DNA of 64,000 nucleotides, taken from positions 310,001-374,000 of the forward strand of contig CAVWQP010000009.1 in the NCBI GenBank assembly GCA_963757125.1, in the 5' to 3' direction. The notes beneath the pieces were generated by a model. That model was not told the origin of the DNA. It saw only the letters and a program-made list of their open reading frames with translations, and made no database searches. The stretch is from CAVVSD01 sp963757125. GTDB lineage: Bacteria; Actinomycetota; Thermoleophilia; Solirubrobacterales; Solirubrobacteraceae. Position numbers and translations under genes: made by a program. Within the stretch, counting starts at the first letter, position 1. The number at the start of each line of letters is the position of its first letter. Of the stretch, positions 16,874-24,902 are shown one piece after another.

Positions 16874-18948
16874 CAGAGGTCGATCACCAGGCTTCCCAGC
16901 TCGCCGAACCGCGCGCTCTGGCCCGGCCGCACGACGACGACGGTGTCGGGCAGCTCGACGAGCAGCGGCCCTTCGAGACGATCGGGGACACCGCCCTCCT
17001 TCAGGCGCAGGACCGGCGTGTCGACGAAGCCGCCGGTCTCGTACCAGTAGACCTGCCGCGAGGCCCACTCGGGCGAGGTGGCATCGGGCGGCGTGCTCAT
17101 CGTCGGCGCGTCGGTCAGCCCGCGGGCGCGGACGATGAACGACGTGATCGCGATCCCACCCTCCGGGTGACCGGAGCCCTCGCCGTGCAGCGCCTCGTAG
17201 ACCTCGACGAACGCCGACGTGATCGTGTCGCCGTCGATCGGCGCGCCGGGCTCGAGCGCCACCTCGACGTCGAACACCTGGGCCGCGTACTTCATCCGCA
17301 GCGACCGGCGCAGCTCGATGCGGTCCTCCGCGAAGCCCTCCGAGCGCAGCACCTCGCGCCCGGTGGCCTCCAGCTCGCCGAACGGCGCGTCGATGGCCGC
17401 GGGGTCGGCGGGGAGCATGAGGCGCTGCGGGCGCTGGTAGACGTGGACGACGTCGGCCACCGTGGCCCCGAACGCCGACCAGACCGGCGCGACGTAGGGG
17501 AGGGGGATGACGAGGCGCTTCATCCCGACCTCGCGCGCGACCGCGGCGGCGTGCACCGGGCCCATCCCGCCGTACGCGAAGCACGTGAACTCGCGCGGGT
17601 CCAGGCCGCGGAGCACGCTCATGCGCCGCAGCAGGTCGGCCATCTTGGAGTCGACGATGCGGTTGATGCCCGCCGCGCCCTCGTGGACCGTGAGGCCCAG
17701 CGGGTCCGCGATGCTCGCGATCGCCTGCTCGGCTGCGGGGAGGTCGAGCGTCGCCTCCCCGTGCAGGAAGTTCTCCGGGTCGACGATGCCGAGGACGACG
17801 TCCGCGTCGGTCACGGTCGGCTCGGTGCCGCCGCGGCCGTAGCACGCGGGGCCCGGATAGGCGCCCGCCGAGCGCGGGCCGACCTGCAGCCCGCCCGAGT
17901 CGTCCAGCCACGCGATGCTGCCGCCGCCGGCGCCGATCGAGTCGACGTACACCATCGGCAGCGCGATCTCGAAGCGCTCGAGCACCGACTGCTCGCGCAG
18001 GTCCGGTGCGCCGCCGCGGATGACGCTCACGTCGAAGGACGTGCCGCCCATGTCGGTGACGATGATGTCCGGCTCGCCCATCCGCTCGGCCAGGAACGCG
18101 CTGCCCAGCGTCCCCATGACGGGGCCCGAGTGCACGGTGCGGATCGGGGCGCGCTGGGCCTCGTCGGCGGTGATGGTGCCGCCCGCGCACTGCGCGTACA
18201 TGATGCGGCCCGTGTAGCCGCGCTCGCGGGCGCCGGTCTCGATCGCCTCGACGTAGGCGTTCATGAGCGGGCCGATGAAGGAGTTGATGACGCCGGTCAT
18301 CGTCCGCTCGTACTCGCCGACGTGCGCGGAGATCTCCGACGCCGCCGTCACGAACAGCTCGGGGTGGCGCTCGCGTGCGAGCGCGACGACGCGCTGCTCG
18401 TGCTCGTCGTTGCGCGGCGACCAGAGCAGGCTCACCGTCAGGGCCTCGGCGCCGCCGTCGGCCAGCCGCGCGAGCGCCTGCGTGGCCGACTCCTCGTCGA
18501 GCCCGACGATGACCTCGCCCTCGAAGTCGATGCGCTCGGTCACCTCGGACACCAGCGACCGGGCGACGAGCTGCTCGGGCTTGTCCGTGTGCGGCATGTC
18601 GAGCAGGCGGTCGCCGTCCAGGCCGGCGAGCCGGCCCGCGCCCTTCATGACCGCGATCGCGTCGCCGTGGCCGTTCGTGGTGACGAGGCCGACCTTCGCG
18701 CCCTCGCGGGTGATGAGCGCGTTCGTCCCGGTCGTCGTGCCGTGCACGACGCGCTCGGCCTGCGCGAGCAGCTCGTCGAGCGACATCCCGAACCGCGACG
18801 CCGCCTCCTCGATCGCCTCGAAGAAGCTGCGCGCGCGATCCGTCGGGCGCGTCGGCACCTTGCCGGTCCGGATCGTGCCGTCGGGGCCGATGACGGCGCA
18901 GTCCGTGAACGTCCCGCCGATGTCGACGCCGACGCTGTAGCCGCTCAT
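16873..18948 (-). CDS. hydantoinase/acetone carboxylase beta-type subunit (HyuA family)
   Basis: A 691-residue HyuA/AcxA-type protein with the ASKHA ATPase fold. It has the phosphate-1 loop VGVDIGGTFTD at the N-terminus, HGTTTGTNALI near residue 70, IVTDMGGTSFDVSVI (phosphate-2) near 300, and FAYGGMGPVHAAAVAREVG near 480. In acetone and acetophenone carboxylases this subunit uses ATP to activate bicarbonate or the enolate; in 5-oxoprolinases it phosphorylates the substrate. Its start overlaps the end of hyuB by 4 nt. The partner with a gamma-like domain points to the carboxylase side of the family. Confidence 0.92.
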   Translation of the reverse strand: MSGYSVGVDIGGTFTDCAVIGPDGTIRTGKVPTRPTDRARSFFEAIEEAASRFGMSLDELLAQAERVVHGTTTGTNALITREGAKVGLVTTNGHGDAIAVMKGAGRLAGLDGDRLLDMPHTDKPEQLVARSLVSEVTERIDFEGEVIVGLDEESATQALARLADGGAEALTVSLLWSPRNDEHEQRVVALARERHPELFVTAASEISAHVGEYERTMTGVINSFIGPLMNAYVEAIETGARERGYTGRIMYAQCAGGTITADEAQRAPIRTVHSGPVMGTLGSAFLAERMGEPDIIVTDMGGTSFDVSVIRGGAPDLREQSVLERFEIALPMVYVDSIGAGGGSIAWLDDSGGLQVGPRSAGAYPGPACYGRGGTEPTVTDADVVLGIVDPENFLHGEATLDLPAAEQAIASIADPLGLTVHEGAAGINRIVDSKMADLLRRMSVLRGLDPREFTCFAYGGMGPVHAAAVAREVGMKRLVIPLPYVAPVWSAFGATVADVVHVYQRPQRLMLPADPAAIDAPFGELEATGREVLRSEGFAEDRIELRRSLRMKYAAQVFDVEVALEPGAPIDGDTITSAFVEVYEALHGEGSGHPEGGIAITSFIVRARGLTDAPTMSTPPDATSPEWASRQVYWYETGGFVDTPVLRLKEGGVPDRLEGPLLVELPDTVVVVRPGQSARFGELGSLVIDL

Positions 18949-21332
18949 GGCCGATCCTCCTCGGCCGCGAGGACGAAGTCGTGCCACGGCTCGTCCTCGG
19001 CCAGGCAGAACTCCTGGGCGAGCATCGCGGCGCAGCCCGGGCACGCGTACTGGCGCAGCAGGAGCTGGGTCTCGGAGAACTCCGTCGGATCCGGATAGAG
19101 CCGCTCGTCCACGGTCTGCGGCGCGCGCTGGCGGTAGCGCGTGCGGAGCTTGAAGTTCTCGCCCATCGGACCGAGGTGCTCGCCGCAGGCCGAGCAGGCC
19201 CAGACGCGCTCGCCGGCGTGCTCGGCGACGTCGACGCCACCCGCGGCGCCGGGGACGAGGACCGAGCCGCGATCGACCGTCCCGAGGCGCTCGCCGTCGC
19301 CGAAAGCGGCCGCGCCGTCGAGCCGCTCCACGCGGATCGCGGCGCGCCGCGCCTCGGTGCCCGCGCCGTCCACGGCGTCGCCGTCGAGCACCACGCCGTA
19401 GTGGCGCTCCGCCGACGCCCGGCCGACCTTGCCGTCGGCGATGTCGCGCGCGACACGCTCGGGGTCGCGCCCGAGGGGATCGCCGTAGCCGGCCGAGCCG
19501 TTGAACTCCACGACGACGCAGTCGCCCTTCGCCAGCGGCAGCTGGGCCTTCGGGTGCAGGCGCGAGAGCGGGCCCGCCTGCTCCTCGACCTCCGCGCGGC
19601 TGCCGGGCAGCCCGCCGGCCTCGAGGACCTTGCCGACCGCGTCGCTGCCGAGGTGCAGGAAGTTGCCGCCGAGCCCGGGCTGGCCGCCGGCCAGCGAGAG
19701 CACCGGGTTGGCGCTCGGGTCGGCCCAGATCATCGCCGCCATCGCCAGCGCGACCTTGTGCGGCGTCCAGCCGCAGACGAGGCTGTTGCCGCCGCGCCAC
19801 AGCCCCGGCGCGCCGCTGTCGGGGTTCTCGGAGCGGAAGAGCACGAGGGCGATGCCGGCCTCCTCGCCCTCCTCGACGTTGCCGGCGGACGAGCCGACCA
19901 TCCACCAGGAGCCGCCGCTGTCGATGCCGTCGCGGAACGGGAACGCCCCGAGGCAGCCGCCGAGGAGCGCCTGACCCGCGCTGCCCGGGGTCGCCACGAG
20001 CCGCATGTGCTCGTCGAAGCCGAGGACGATGTCGCCGAGCGGGAGGGACAGGCCGCCGGCCGTGTAGGCGCGCTCGCGCAGGTCCTCCGGCGCGCCCAGG
20101 AGCATCTTGCTCGTCACGGCCGCCGCGAGATCGAGCGTGATGAACGTGCTCTGGTGCGCGGACACCGCCGCCGGCCAGCGGGCGACGCTGCGGGTGCCGG
20201 GCTCGGGGTCGAAGACGACGTGGTTCGCGACGCCCGCGGCGCAGCCGAGCTGGTCCCACGCGAGCGCCGTGCCGATCGCGCCGACGACCGCGGCGCGCAG
20301 GAAGCCGTACGTCGAGTTGCCCGCGCCGCCCTGCGGCGAGGTCCCGGCGTTGCTGCAGATGACCTGGTCGCCGCGCTTCGTGAGCGTCAGCACCTCCTGG
20401 TGCGTCGTGCCCTCGCCCGGCATGAGGCCCGTCACGTAGAGGCGCTCGCTCCACGTGCCGTCGGGGATCCGTCGCAGGCGCTCGGAGACGACCTTCGACG
20501 TGTCGGCGATCGTCCTGCGCATGACGCCCTTGACGACCGCCGGGCCGAACGCCTCGAGCATCTCGAGCATCTGCTCGCGGATCGCGCGCAGGCCGGCGAG
20601 GGCGCTCTTGATGTTCAGCAGGATGCTGTCGGGCTCGCGGCTGGACCGCGTGAACGCCTCGGCGATGTCCCACCGGATGGTGCCCTGCTCGACGAGCCGG
20701 ACCGGCGGCATCGTGACGCTCTCGTCGAAGAAGTCGCGGGCGTTGACGGCCCAGCCGCCGGCGTCGACGCCGCCGATGTCGCCCACGTGCAGCGTGTTGA
20801 AGACCCAGCAGAAGAGCTTGCCGTCCCAGAACACGGGCGCGTAGAAGGACGTGTCGGACTGCTGCGCGGCGCCGATGTAGGGGTCGTTCTGCAGGAAGAC
20901 GTCGCCGTCGCGGATGCCGGGCGCCGTGCTGCGGTGCTCCAGCGTCCACTTGACGATGAGGTCGGCGAGCGCGGAGAAGAACTGGATCGTCGGGCTGACG
21001 ACGACGACGTCGCCCTCCTCCGTGCAGATCGCCGTGGCGTAGTCGCGCGAGTAGACGACGGGCGCCGACCCGGACACGCGCTGGATGACGTCGCCGTGCT
21101 CGAGGTTCTTGTGCCAGAAGCGCGAGCGCAGCACCTGGTAGGTGATCGGGTCGATGTCGAGATCGGCCTCGGTGTGCAGCTCGAGCGACGGGTCGATGCT
21201 CAGTGGCTCGACCGGGATGTAGGAGCCGCGCCGGCCGTCCCACGTGTCGGACTCGAGGGCGCGAGTCGTCGCCTGCGGGTTGCGGATGACGCCGTCGGTC
21301 GTGACCACCGCGCCGGCTTGTACTCCCTGCAT
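18945..21332 (-). CDS. HyuB/acetone carboxylase alpha-type subunit fused to a gamma-like zinc domain
   Basis: A 795-residue protein. Residues ~60-620 are the HyuB/AcxB fold: DPITYQVLRSRFW, SRDYATAICTEEGD, FLQNDPYIGAAQQSD, and GDCVVVEFNGSAGYGDP near the end of the domain. The last ~100 residues add CSACGEHLGPMGENFKLRTR, then YACPGCAAML and WHDF. The two CxxC pairs and intervening ENFKL, YPDPTEF and WxDF blocks resemble the separate AcxC gamma subunit of acetone carboxylase. An AGGAGAGAG site precedes the ATG, and a perfect operator lies 17 nt upstream. I infer an ATP-dependent carboxylase; the substrate is unknown. Confidence 0.88.
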   Translation of the reverse strand: MQGVQAGAVVTTDGVIRNPQATTRALESDTWDGRRGSYIPVEPLSIDPSLELHTEADLDIDPITYQVLRSRFWHKNLEHGDVIQRVSGSAPVVYSRDYATAICTEEGDVVVVSPTIQFFSALADLIVKWTLEHRSTAPGIRDGDVFLQNDPYIGAAQQSDTSFYAPVFWDGKLFCWVFNTLHVGDIGGVDAGGWAVNARDFFDESVTMPPVRLVEQGTIRWDIAEAFTRSSREPDSILLNIKSALAGLRAIREQMLEMLEAFGPAVVKGVMRRTIADTSKVVSERLRRIPDGTWSERLYVTGLMPGEGTTHQEVLTLTKRGDQVICSNAGTSPQGGAGNSTYGFLRAAVVGAIGTALAWDQLGCAAGVANHVVFDPEPGTRSVARWPAAVSAHQSTFITLDLAAAVTSKMLLGAPEDLRERAYTAGGLSLPLGDIVLGFDEHMRLVATPGSAGQALLGGCLGAFPFRDGIDSGGSWWMVGSSAGNVEEGEEAGIALVLFRSENPDSGAPGLWRGGNSLVCGWTPHKVALAMAAMIWADPSANPVLSLAGGQPGLGGNFLHLGSDAVGKVLEAGGLPGSRAEVEEQAGPLSRLHPKAQLPLAKGDCVVVEFNGSAGYGDPLGRDPERVARDIADGKVGRASAERHYGVVLDGDAVDGAGTEARRAAIRVERLDGAAAFGDGERLGTVDRGSVLVPGAAGGVDVAEHAGERVWACSACGEHLGPMGENFKLRTRYRQRAPQTVDERLYPDPTEFSETQLLLRQYACPGCAAMLAQEFCLAEDEPWHDFVLAAEEDRP

Positions 21333-21348
21333 CTCTCTCCTCGTTCAG

Positions 21349-21359
21349 ATGTCTGACAT
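21349..21359. promoter_or_regulatory. GntR-type operator, site 3 (ATGTCTGACAT)
   Basis: A perfect copy of the palindrome, 17 nt upstream of the hyuB start at 21332, in the short gap between hyuB and the end of the MetE-like gene. It marks a separate promoter for the hyuB-hyuA-acyl-CoA dehydrogenase operon. Confidence 0.65.
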
Positions 21360-21375
21360 AAAGCCTAAGCGATTC

Positions 21376-22467
21376 TCAGGCGCTGGGCCAGACGGTCTCG
21401 GCGACCTCGACGACGAGCTCGAGCTTGCGTCGCTGGTCGTCGGGGGAGACGGGGTTGCCCTCCTCGACGCTCGCGAATCCGCACTGCGGCGAGACGGCCA
21501 GACGCTCGGGCGGCACGATCTGCGACGCCTCCTCGACGCGGCGCAGCACGTCGTCGGAGCGCTCGAGCTCGGGCGTCTTCGTGCTCACGAGGCCGAGGAC
21601 GGCGGTCGCGCCGGGCGACAGGTGGCGCAGCGGCTCGAACCCGCCCGCCCGCTCGCTGTCGTACTCGAGGAAGAAGGCGTCGATCTCCAGGCCGCCGAAG
21701 ACCTGCTCGGCGATCGGCTCGTAGCCGCCCTCGCCGAGCCACTTGCCCTGGTTGTTGCCGCGGCAGAGGTGCATGCCGATGGTCAGCGTGTCGGGCCGGC
21801 CGGCCAGCGCGTCGTTCGTGAGCTGCACGTAGCGCGCGACGAGCGCGTCCGGATCGGTGCCGCCGGCCTGCACCTGGGCGCGGTGCTCCGGATCGCACAT
21901 GAGCGCGAACGCGACGTCGTCGAGCTGCACGTAGGTCGCGCCCAGCGCGGCGAGCTCGGCGAGCTCCTCGCGGTAGATCCGCGCGAGGTCCTCGAACAGC
22001 TCCTCGAGGTCGGGGTAGGCGACGTCCGACACGCCGGGCTTGAAGCGGAAGTGGTGCTGGGCGCCTGGGGACGGAAGCGTCGCCTTCGGCGTCCGCGACG
22101 TGTGCTCGTGCACGAACGCGTACTCGTCGGTGGCGATCCCGCGCGCGCGGCTGAGCTTCCCGGCGATCACGTCGGTCTCGTAGACCATCGGCCTGCCGGA
22201 GTCGTCGTGGAACGTCACCGTGCCCTCGGCGCGGCCGAACCCGTCCACGGCCTGCGCGAAGTGCGTGAAGTACTTCTCGCGCCGGAACTCGCCGTCGGTG
22301 ATCGACTGCAGGCCGACGTCCTCCTGGAACCGGATGGCGTCGAGGATCGCGGCGTCCTCCGCGGCCCGCAGCTCCTCGTCGGTGTGGTCGGCGCTGCGGA
22401 GCGCGAGCAGCGACGGCGGCCGCAGCAGGCTGCCGACGTGCTCGGCGCGGAACGGTGGCTGGGGCAT
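21376..22467 (-). CDS. MetE C-terminal-domain-like (cobalamin-independent methionine synthase II family) protein
   Basis: A 363-residue TIM barrel of the MetE C-terminal family. It has HVGSLLRPP at the N-terminus, ITDGEFRREKYF near residue 58, YVQLDDVAFALM, the zinc-binding IGMHLCRGN (HxC), and the distal Cys in SPQCGFASVEEGN. The zinc activates a thiol. True methionine synthase is over 700 residues, so this is a paralogue that transfers an alkyl group to or from an unknown thiol. Coenzyme M epoxide transferases are of this size and family, but nothing here proves that role. The divergent RidA gene starts 33 nt away. Confidence 0.85.
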   Translation of the reverse strand: MPQPPFRAEHVGSLLRPPSLLALRSADHTDEELRAAEDAAILDAIRFQEDVGLQSITDGEFRREKYFTHFAQAVDGFGRAEGTVTFHDDSGRPMVYETDVIAGKLSRARGIATDEYAFVHEHTSRTPKATLPSPGAQHHFRFKPGVSDVAYPDLEELFEDLARIYREELAELAALGATYVQLDDVAFALMCDPEHRAQVQAGGTDPDALVARYVQLTNDALAGRPDTLTIGMHLCRGNNQGKWLGEGGYEPIAEQVFGGLEIDAFFLEYDSERAGGFEPLRHLSPGATAVLGLVSTKTPELERSDDVLRRVEEASQIVPPERLAVSPQCGFASVEEGNPVSPDDQRRKLELVVEVAETVWPSA

Positions 22468-22499
22468 GTGGACTCCTCCATCGTGGGACGATCGATTGC

Positions 22500-22898
22500 A
22501 TGGCGAGCGAGCAGAGTCCCAGGCGTCGCGTGCTCGGCGTACCGGGCATCGAGCATCAGAACCCCATCCCGCAGGCTGTCGAGATCGGCGGCCTCGTGTT
22601 CTCCTCAGCGATCTTCGGCGAGGACCCCGAGACCGGCGAGATCCCGGACGATCCGGCGCGCCAGGCGGAGCTGGCGTTCGGGCACATGCGAACGATGCTC
22701 GCGCAGGCGGGCGCCGGCCCGGAGCACGTGGCGAAGCTGACCGTGTTCCTGAGCGACGACGCGAACCGGGCTCACGTCAACACCGAGTGGCTGAAGATGT
22801 TCCCCGACCCGGACGACCGCCCCGCCCGGCACGCGGTCCGCACGGACCTGCGGCGCGGCATGCTCGTCCAGCTCGAGTTCATCGCGGTGGTCCGCTAG
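22500..22898 (+). CDS. RidA family protein
   Basis: A 132-residue YjgF/YER057c/UK114-type protein: NPIPQAVEIGGLVFSSAIFG at the start, QAELAFGHMRTMLAQAGAGPEHVAKLTVFLSD in the middle (ends quoted only: QAELAFGHMR and KLTVFLSD), then RPARHAVRTDL and LVQLEFIAVVR. Classical RidA trimers hydrolyse imine/enamine intermediates using an Arg in an xxR segment; related members in catabolic clusters act on other reactive intermediates. I chose the ATG at 22500 over an earlier in-frame start because it matches homologue length. The last 20 nt overlap the convergent cupin gene. Confidence 0.88.
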   Translation: MASEQSPRRRVLGVPGIEHQNPIPQAVEIGGLVFSSAIFGEDPETGEIPDDPARQAELAFGHMRTMLAQAGAGPEHVAKLTVFLSDDANRAHVNTEWLKMFPDPDDRPARHAVRTDLRRGMLVQLEFIAVVR

Positions 22899-23235
22899 CC
22901 GCTTCCTCGGCGGCGTACTCGTCGCGCTTCGGGCTGAAGACGCTGAGCGCGACGATCGGCTCGTCGCCCAGCGTCACGCCGTAGTGCTCGACGCCGCCGG
23001 GGACGACGAGCAGACCGCCCTGCTCGAGGATCGTCTCCTCGTCGCCGACGACGAAGCGCATCCGGCCCTGCAGCAGGTACTCGATCTGCTCGTGCGGGTG
23101 CGAGTGCGGCACGGCCTCATGCCCGGGGTCCATCGTCGTGAACGCGAGCGTCGCGCCCTCACCCGAGAAGACCCGCCGGACGACGCCCGGGCGGGCGTGC
23201 GTCGCGTTGAGCGAGTCGACATGACCTTGCTTCAT
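22879..23235 (-). CDS. cupin domain protein
   Basis: A 118-residue single-domain cupin. The two conserved motifs are clear: PHSHPHEQIEYLLQGRMRF (His-x-His plus Glu metal ligands, around residues 42-60) and PGGVEHYGV with the last His. It is small and probably cytosolic, binding a metal and acting as an isomerase, dioxygenase or sensor of unknown substrate. It starts 17 nt after the SDR gene stop, so it belongs to the SDR-cupin operon behind operator site 4. Confidence 0.88.
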   Translation of the reverse strand: MKQGHVDSLNATHARPGVVRRVFSGEGATLAFTTMDPGHEAVPHSHPHEQIEYLLQGRMRFVVGDEETILEQGGLLVVPGGVEHYGVTLGDEPIVALSVFSPKRDEYAAEEAASGPPR

Positions 23236-23252
23236 CTCCGACCTCTTTCGTG

Positions 23253-24020
23253 TCAACCGTTGCGGACGTCCATCCCGCGCAGCAGGTCCGAGTAGACCTT
23301 CGTGCCCCCGTGCGCCCACTCGCCGCCGTCGACGCTGATCTCCGTGCCGTTGACGTAGGTCGACTCGTCGGAGATGAGGTAGACGACGAGCGGCGCGATG
23401 TCGTCCGGGGTGCCCTTGCGTCCCATCGGGATCTCCTTGAGCGACGCCTCGACGAACGCCTCCGGTGCCGTGCGGACCATCGGGGTGTCGATGTAGCCCG
23501 GGAACAGGCAGTTGCAGCGGATGCCCTTCGGCCCCAGCTCCATGCTGGCGACGCGCGAGAGGCCGCGCAGCCCCCACTTGGCGGCGGTGTAGGCGACCGT
23601 GAAGTGGCCGGAGAGCCCGGCGCGCGAGGAGATGTTCACGACCGAGCCGCCTTCGGTCATGAGCGGGGTGATCGCCTGGATGCCGAGCATCGCGCTCGTG
23701 AGGTTGATGCGCAGGACGCGGTCCCAGTCCTCGAGGTTCACCTCGTCGAGGCGCGCACGCCACGTGATGCCGGCGTTGTTGACGAGGCCGTGCACCGTCC
23801 CGACCTCGTCGTGCAGCCAGGCGGCGGTGCTCTCCCAGTCGCCGGGCTCGCCGACGTCGAGTCGCCGGAACGTGACGCCGGCGGGCGGCGGCTCCAGCGG
23901 ATCCTGGACGTCGGTGGCGATGACCTGCGCGCCCTCGGCGGCGAGCGCCGCCGCCTCCGCGGCACCCTGCCCGCTCGCAGCGCCCGTGATGAGCACGACC
24001 TTGCCGTCGACTCGGCCCAT
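23253..24020 (-). CDS. SDR family oxidoreductase
   Basis: A 255-residue classical SDR. TGAASGQG replaces TGxxxGIG near residue 12, NNAG appears near residue 85, NISSRAG holds the catalytic Ser, and YTAAK (YxxxK) follows. The tail reads NGTEISVDGG, a normal C-terminus. ATDVQ at the end of strand 2 favours NAD(H). Of several in-frame starts I chose the ATG at 24020, preceded by GAGGGGAG; the longer form at 24047 would cover the operator. It probably oxidises a secondary alcohol in the same pathway. Confidence 0.9.
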   Translation of the reverse strand: MGRVDGKVVLITGAASGQGAAEAAALAAEGAQVIATDVQDPLEPPPAGVTFRRLDVGEPGDWESTAAWLHDEVGTVHGLVNNAGITWRARLDEVNLEDWDRVLRINLTSAMLGIQAITPLMTEGGSVVNISSRAGLSGHFTVAYTAAKWGLRGLSRVASMELGPKGIRCNCLFPGYIDTPMVRTAPEAFVEASLKEIPMGRKGTPDDIAPLVVYLISDESTYVNGTEISVDGGEWAHGGTKVYSDLLRGMDVRNG

Positions 24021-24036
24021 ACGACTCCCCTCAGGT

Positions 24037-24047
24037 TCGTCTGACAT
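24037..24047. promoter_or_regulatory. GntR-type operator, site 4 (TCGTCTGACAT)
   Basis: Nine of eleven positions match the palindrome of sites 1-3. It lies 17 nt upstream of the SDR ATG, the same distance as site 3 from hyuB, and sits in the 37-nt gap after the gntR stop. Confidence 0.5.
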
Positions 24048-24057
24048 ATCCAGTGCG

Positions 24058-24801
24058 TCAGCGCCCGTTGCGCGTTCGCCAGGACTTCTCGTAGAAGGGC
24101 CGCAGGTACGCGAGGTGGCGGTGCATCTCCTCGGCGGCGGCGTCCTCGTCGCCGGCGGCGATCGCCGCCGCGATCGCGCGGTGGTCGGCGTTGATCTGGT
24201 CGTGGAAGCGCTGACCGAGCTGGGACCGGCTGAGGCTCGTCTGCATGACCGAGAAGATGGGCTGCACGGCGATGCTCAGCAGCGTGTTCTCCGAGGCGAG
24301 GACGACCTGGGAGTGGAAGTCCCTGTTGTGGATGAACTGCTCCTGGGTGCCCAGGTCGCTGGGGTCACCGGGGATCGCCGCCTGCAGGCGCTCGAGCGAC
24401 TCCGGGGTGTGCCGGCGGGCGGCCAGGCGCGCGGCCGGGACCTCGAGGAACTCGCGCAGCTCCAGGAACTCGTCGAGCGAGACGGTCTCCGCCTGCGAGA
24501 GCAGCGCGATGTTCGACGACAGGAAGTCGGAGATGTGGTCCGCGGTCGGGAGGATCACGAAGCTGCCGCCGGTCGCGCCCTTGGTGGTGCGGATGAGGTT
24601 CTGCGTCGTCAGCACGCGCAGCGCCTCGCGCACCGTCGCGCGGCTGACGCCGAACTGCACGCTCAGCGACGCCTCGTTGGGCAGCCGGTGACCGGGGGTG
24701 ATCCGACCGGAGAGGATGAGGTCGCGCAACTGGTCGGCGACCTGCTCGTAGGCCTTGCGGACGCGCTCGATCTGGACTCCCCGCTCGGGCGGCTCCGCCA
24801 T
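24058..24801 (-). CDS. FCD-type GntR family transcriptional regulator
   Basis: A 247-residue FadR-subfamily regulator. The winged helix spans residues ~12-80 (LILSGRITPGHRLPNEASLS, FGVSRATVREALRVL, TKGATGGSFV). The FCD effector domain follows, with likely metal-ligand positions NRDFHSQ, then DHRAIAAAIAAGD and MHRHLAYL (Asp/His-His-His pattern). It should bind a carboxylic acid or similar small ligand and repress from an operator of the TGTCnGACA kind. A degenerate copy of the local palindrome lies 36 nt upstream, suggesting autoregulation. It is the obvious controller of the 9.9-24.8 kb island. Confidence 0.9.
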   Translation of the reverse strand: MAEPPERGVQIERVRKAYEQVADQLRDLILSGRITPGHRLPNEASLSVQFGVSRATVREALRVLTTQNLIRTTKGATGGSFVILPTADHISDFLSSNIALLSQAETVSLDEFLELREFLEVPAARLAARRHTPESLERLQAAIPGDPSDLGTQEQFIHNRDFHSQVVLASENTLLSIAVQPIFSVMQTSLSRSQLGQRFHDQINADHRAIAAAIAAGDEDAAAEEMHRHLAYLRPFYEKSWRTRNGR

Positions 24802-24836
24802 CCGCGCGAGTCTACGCCGGGCGAGCACCAGGTCCG

Positions 24837-24847
24837 AAGTCAGACAC
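24837..24847. promoter_or_regulatory. GntR-type operator, site 5 (AAGTCAGACAC)
   Basis: Nine of eleven positions match the ATGTCAGACAT palindrome. It is 36 nt upstream of the gntR start and could mediate autoregulation. It is the weakest of the five, but its position is right. Confidence 0.45.
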
Positions 24848-24902
24848 TTCCGCCGGATGCACCCTCTGCCCGCACGGGCGACACAATCCTCGCCGCGTGC
24901 TC

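Noticed and set aside
18981..21356. Very long plus-strand frame across the hyuB region
   Set aside because: No domain or start context; the minus-strand HyuB is unmistakable.
22480..22492. ATCGTGGGACGAT inverted repeat between the MetE-like and RidA genes
   Set aside because: Only a 5-bp stem with no second copy; too weak to list as a site.
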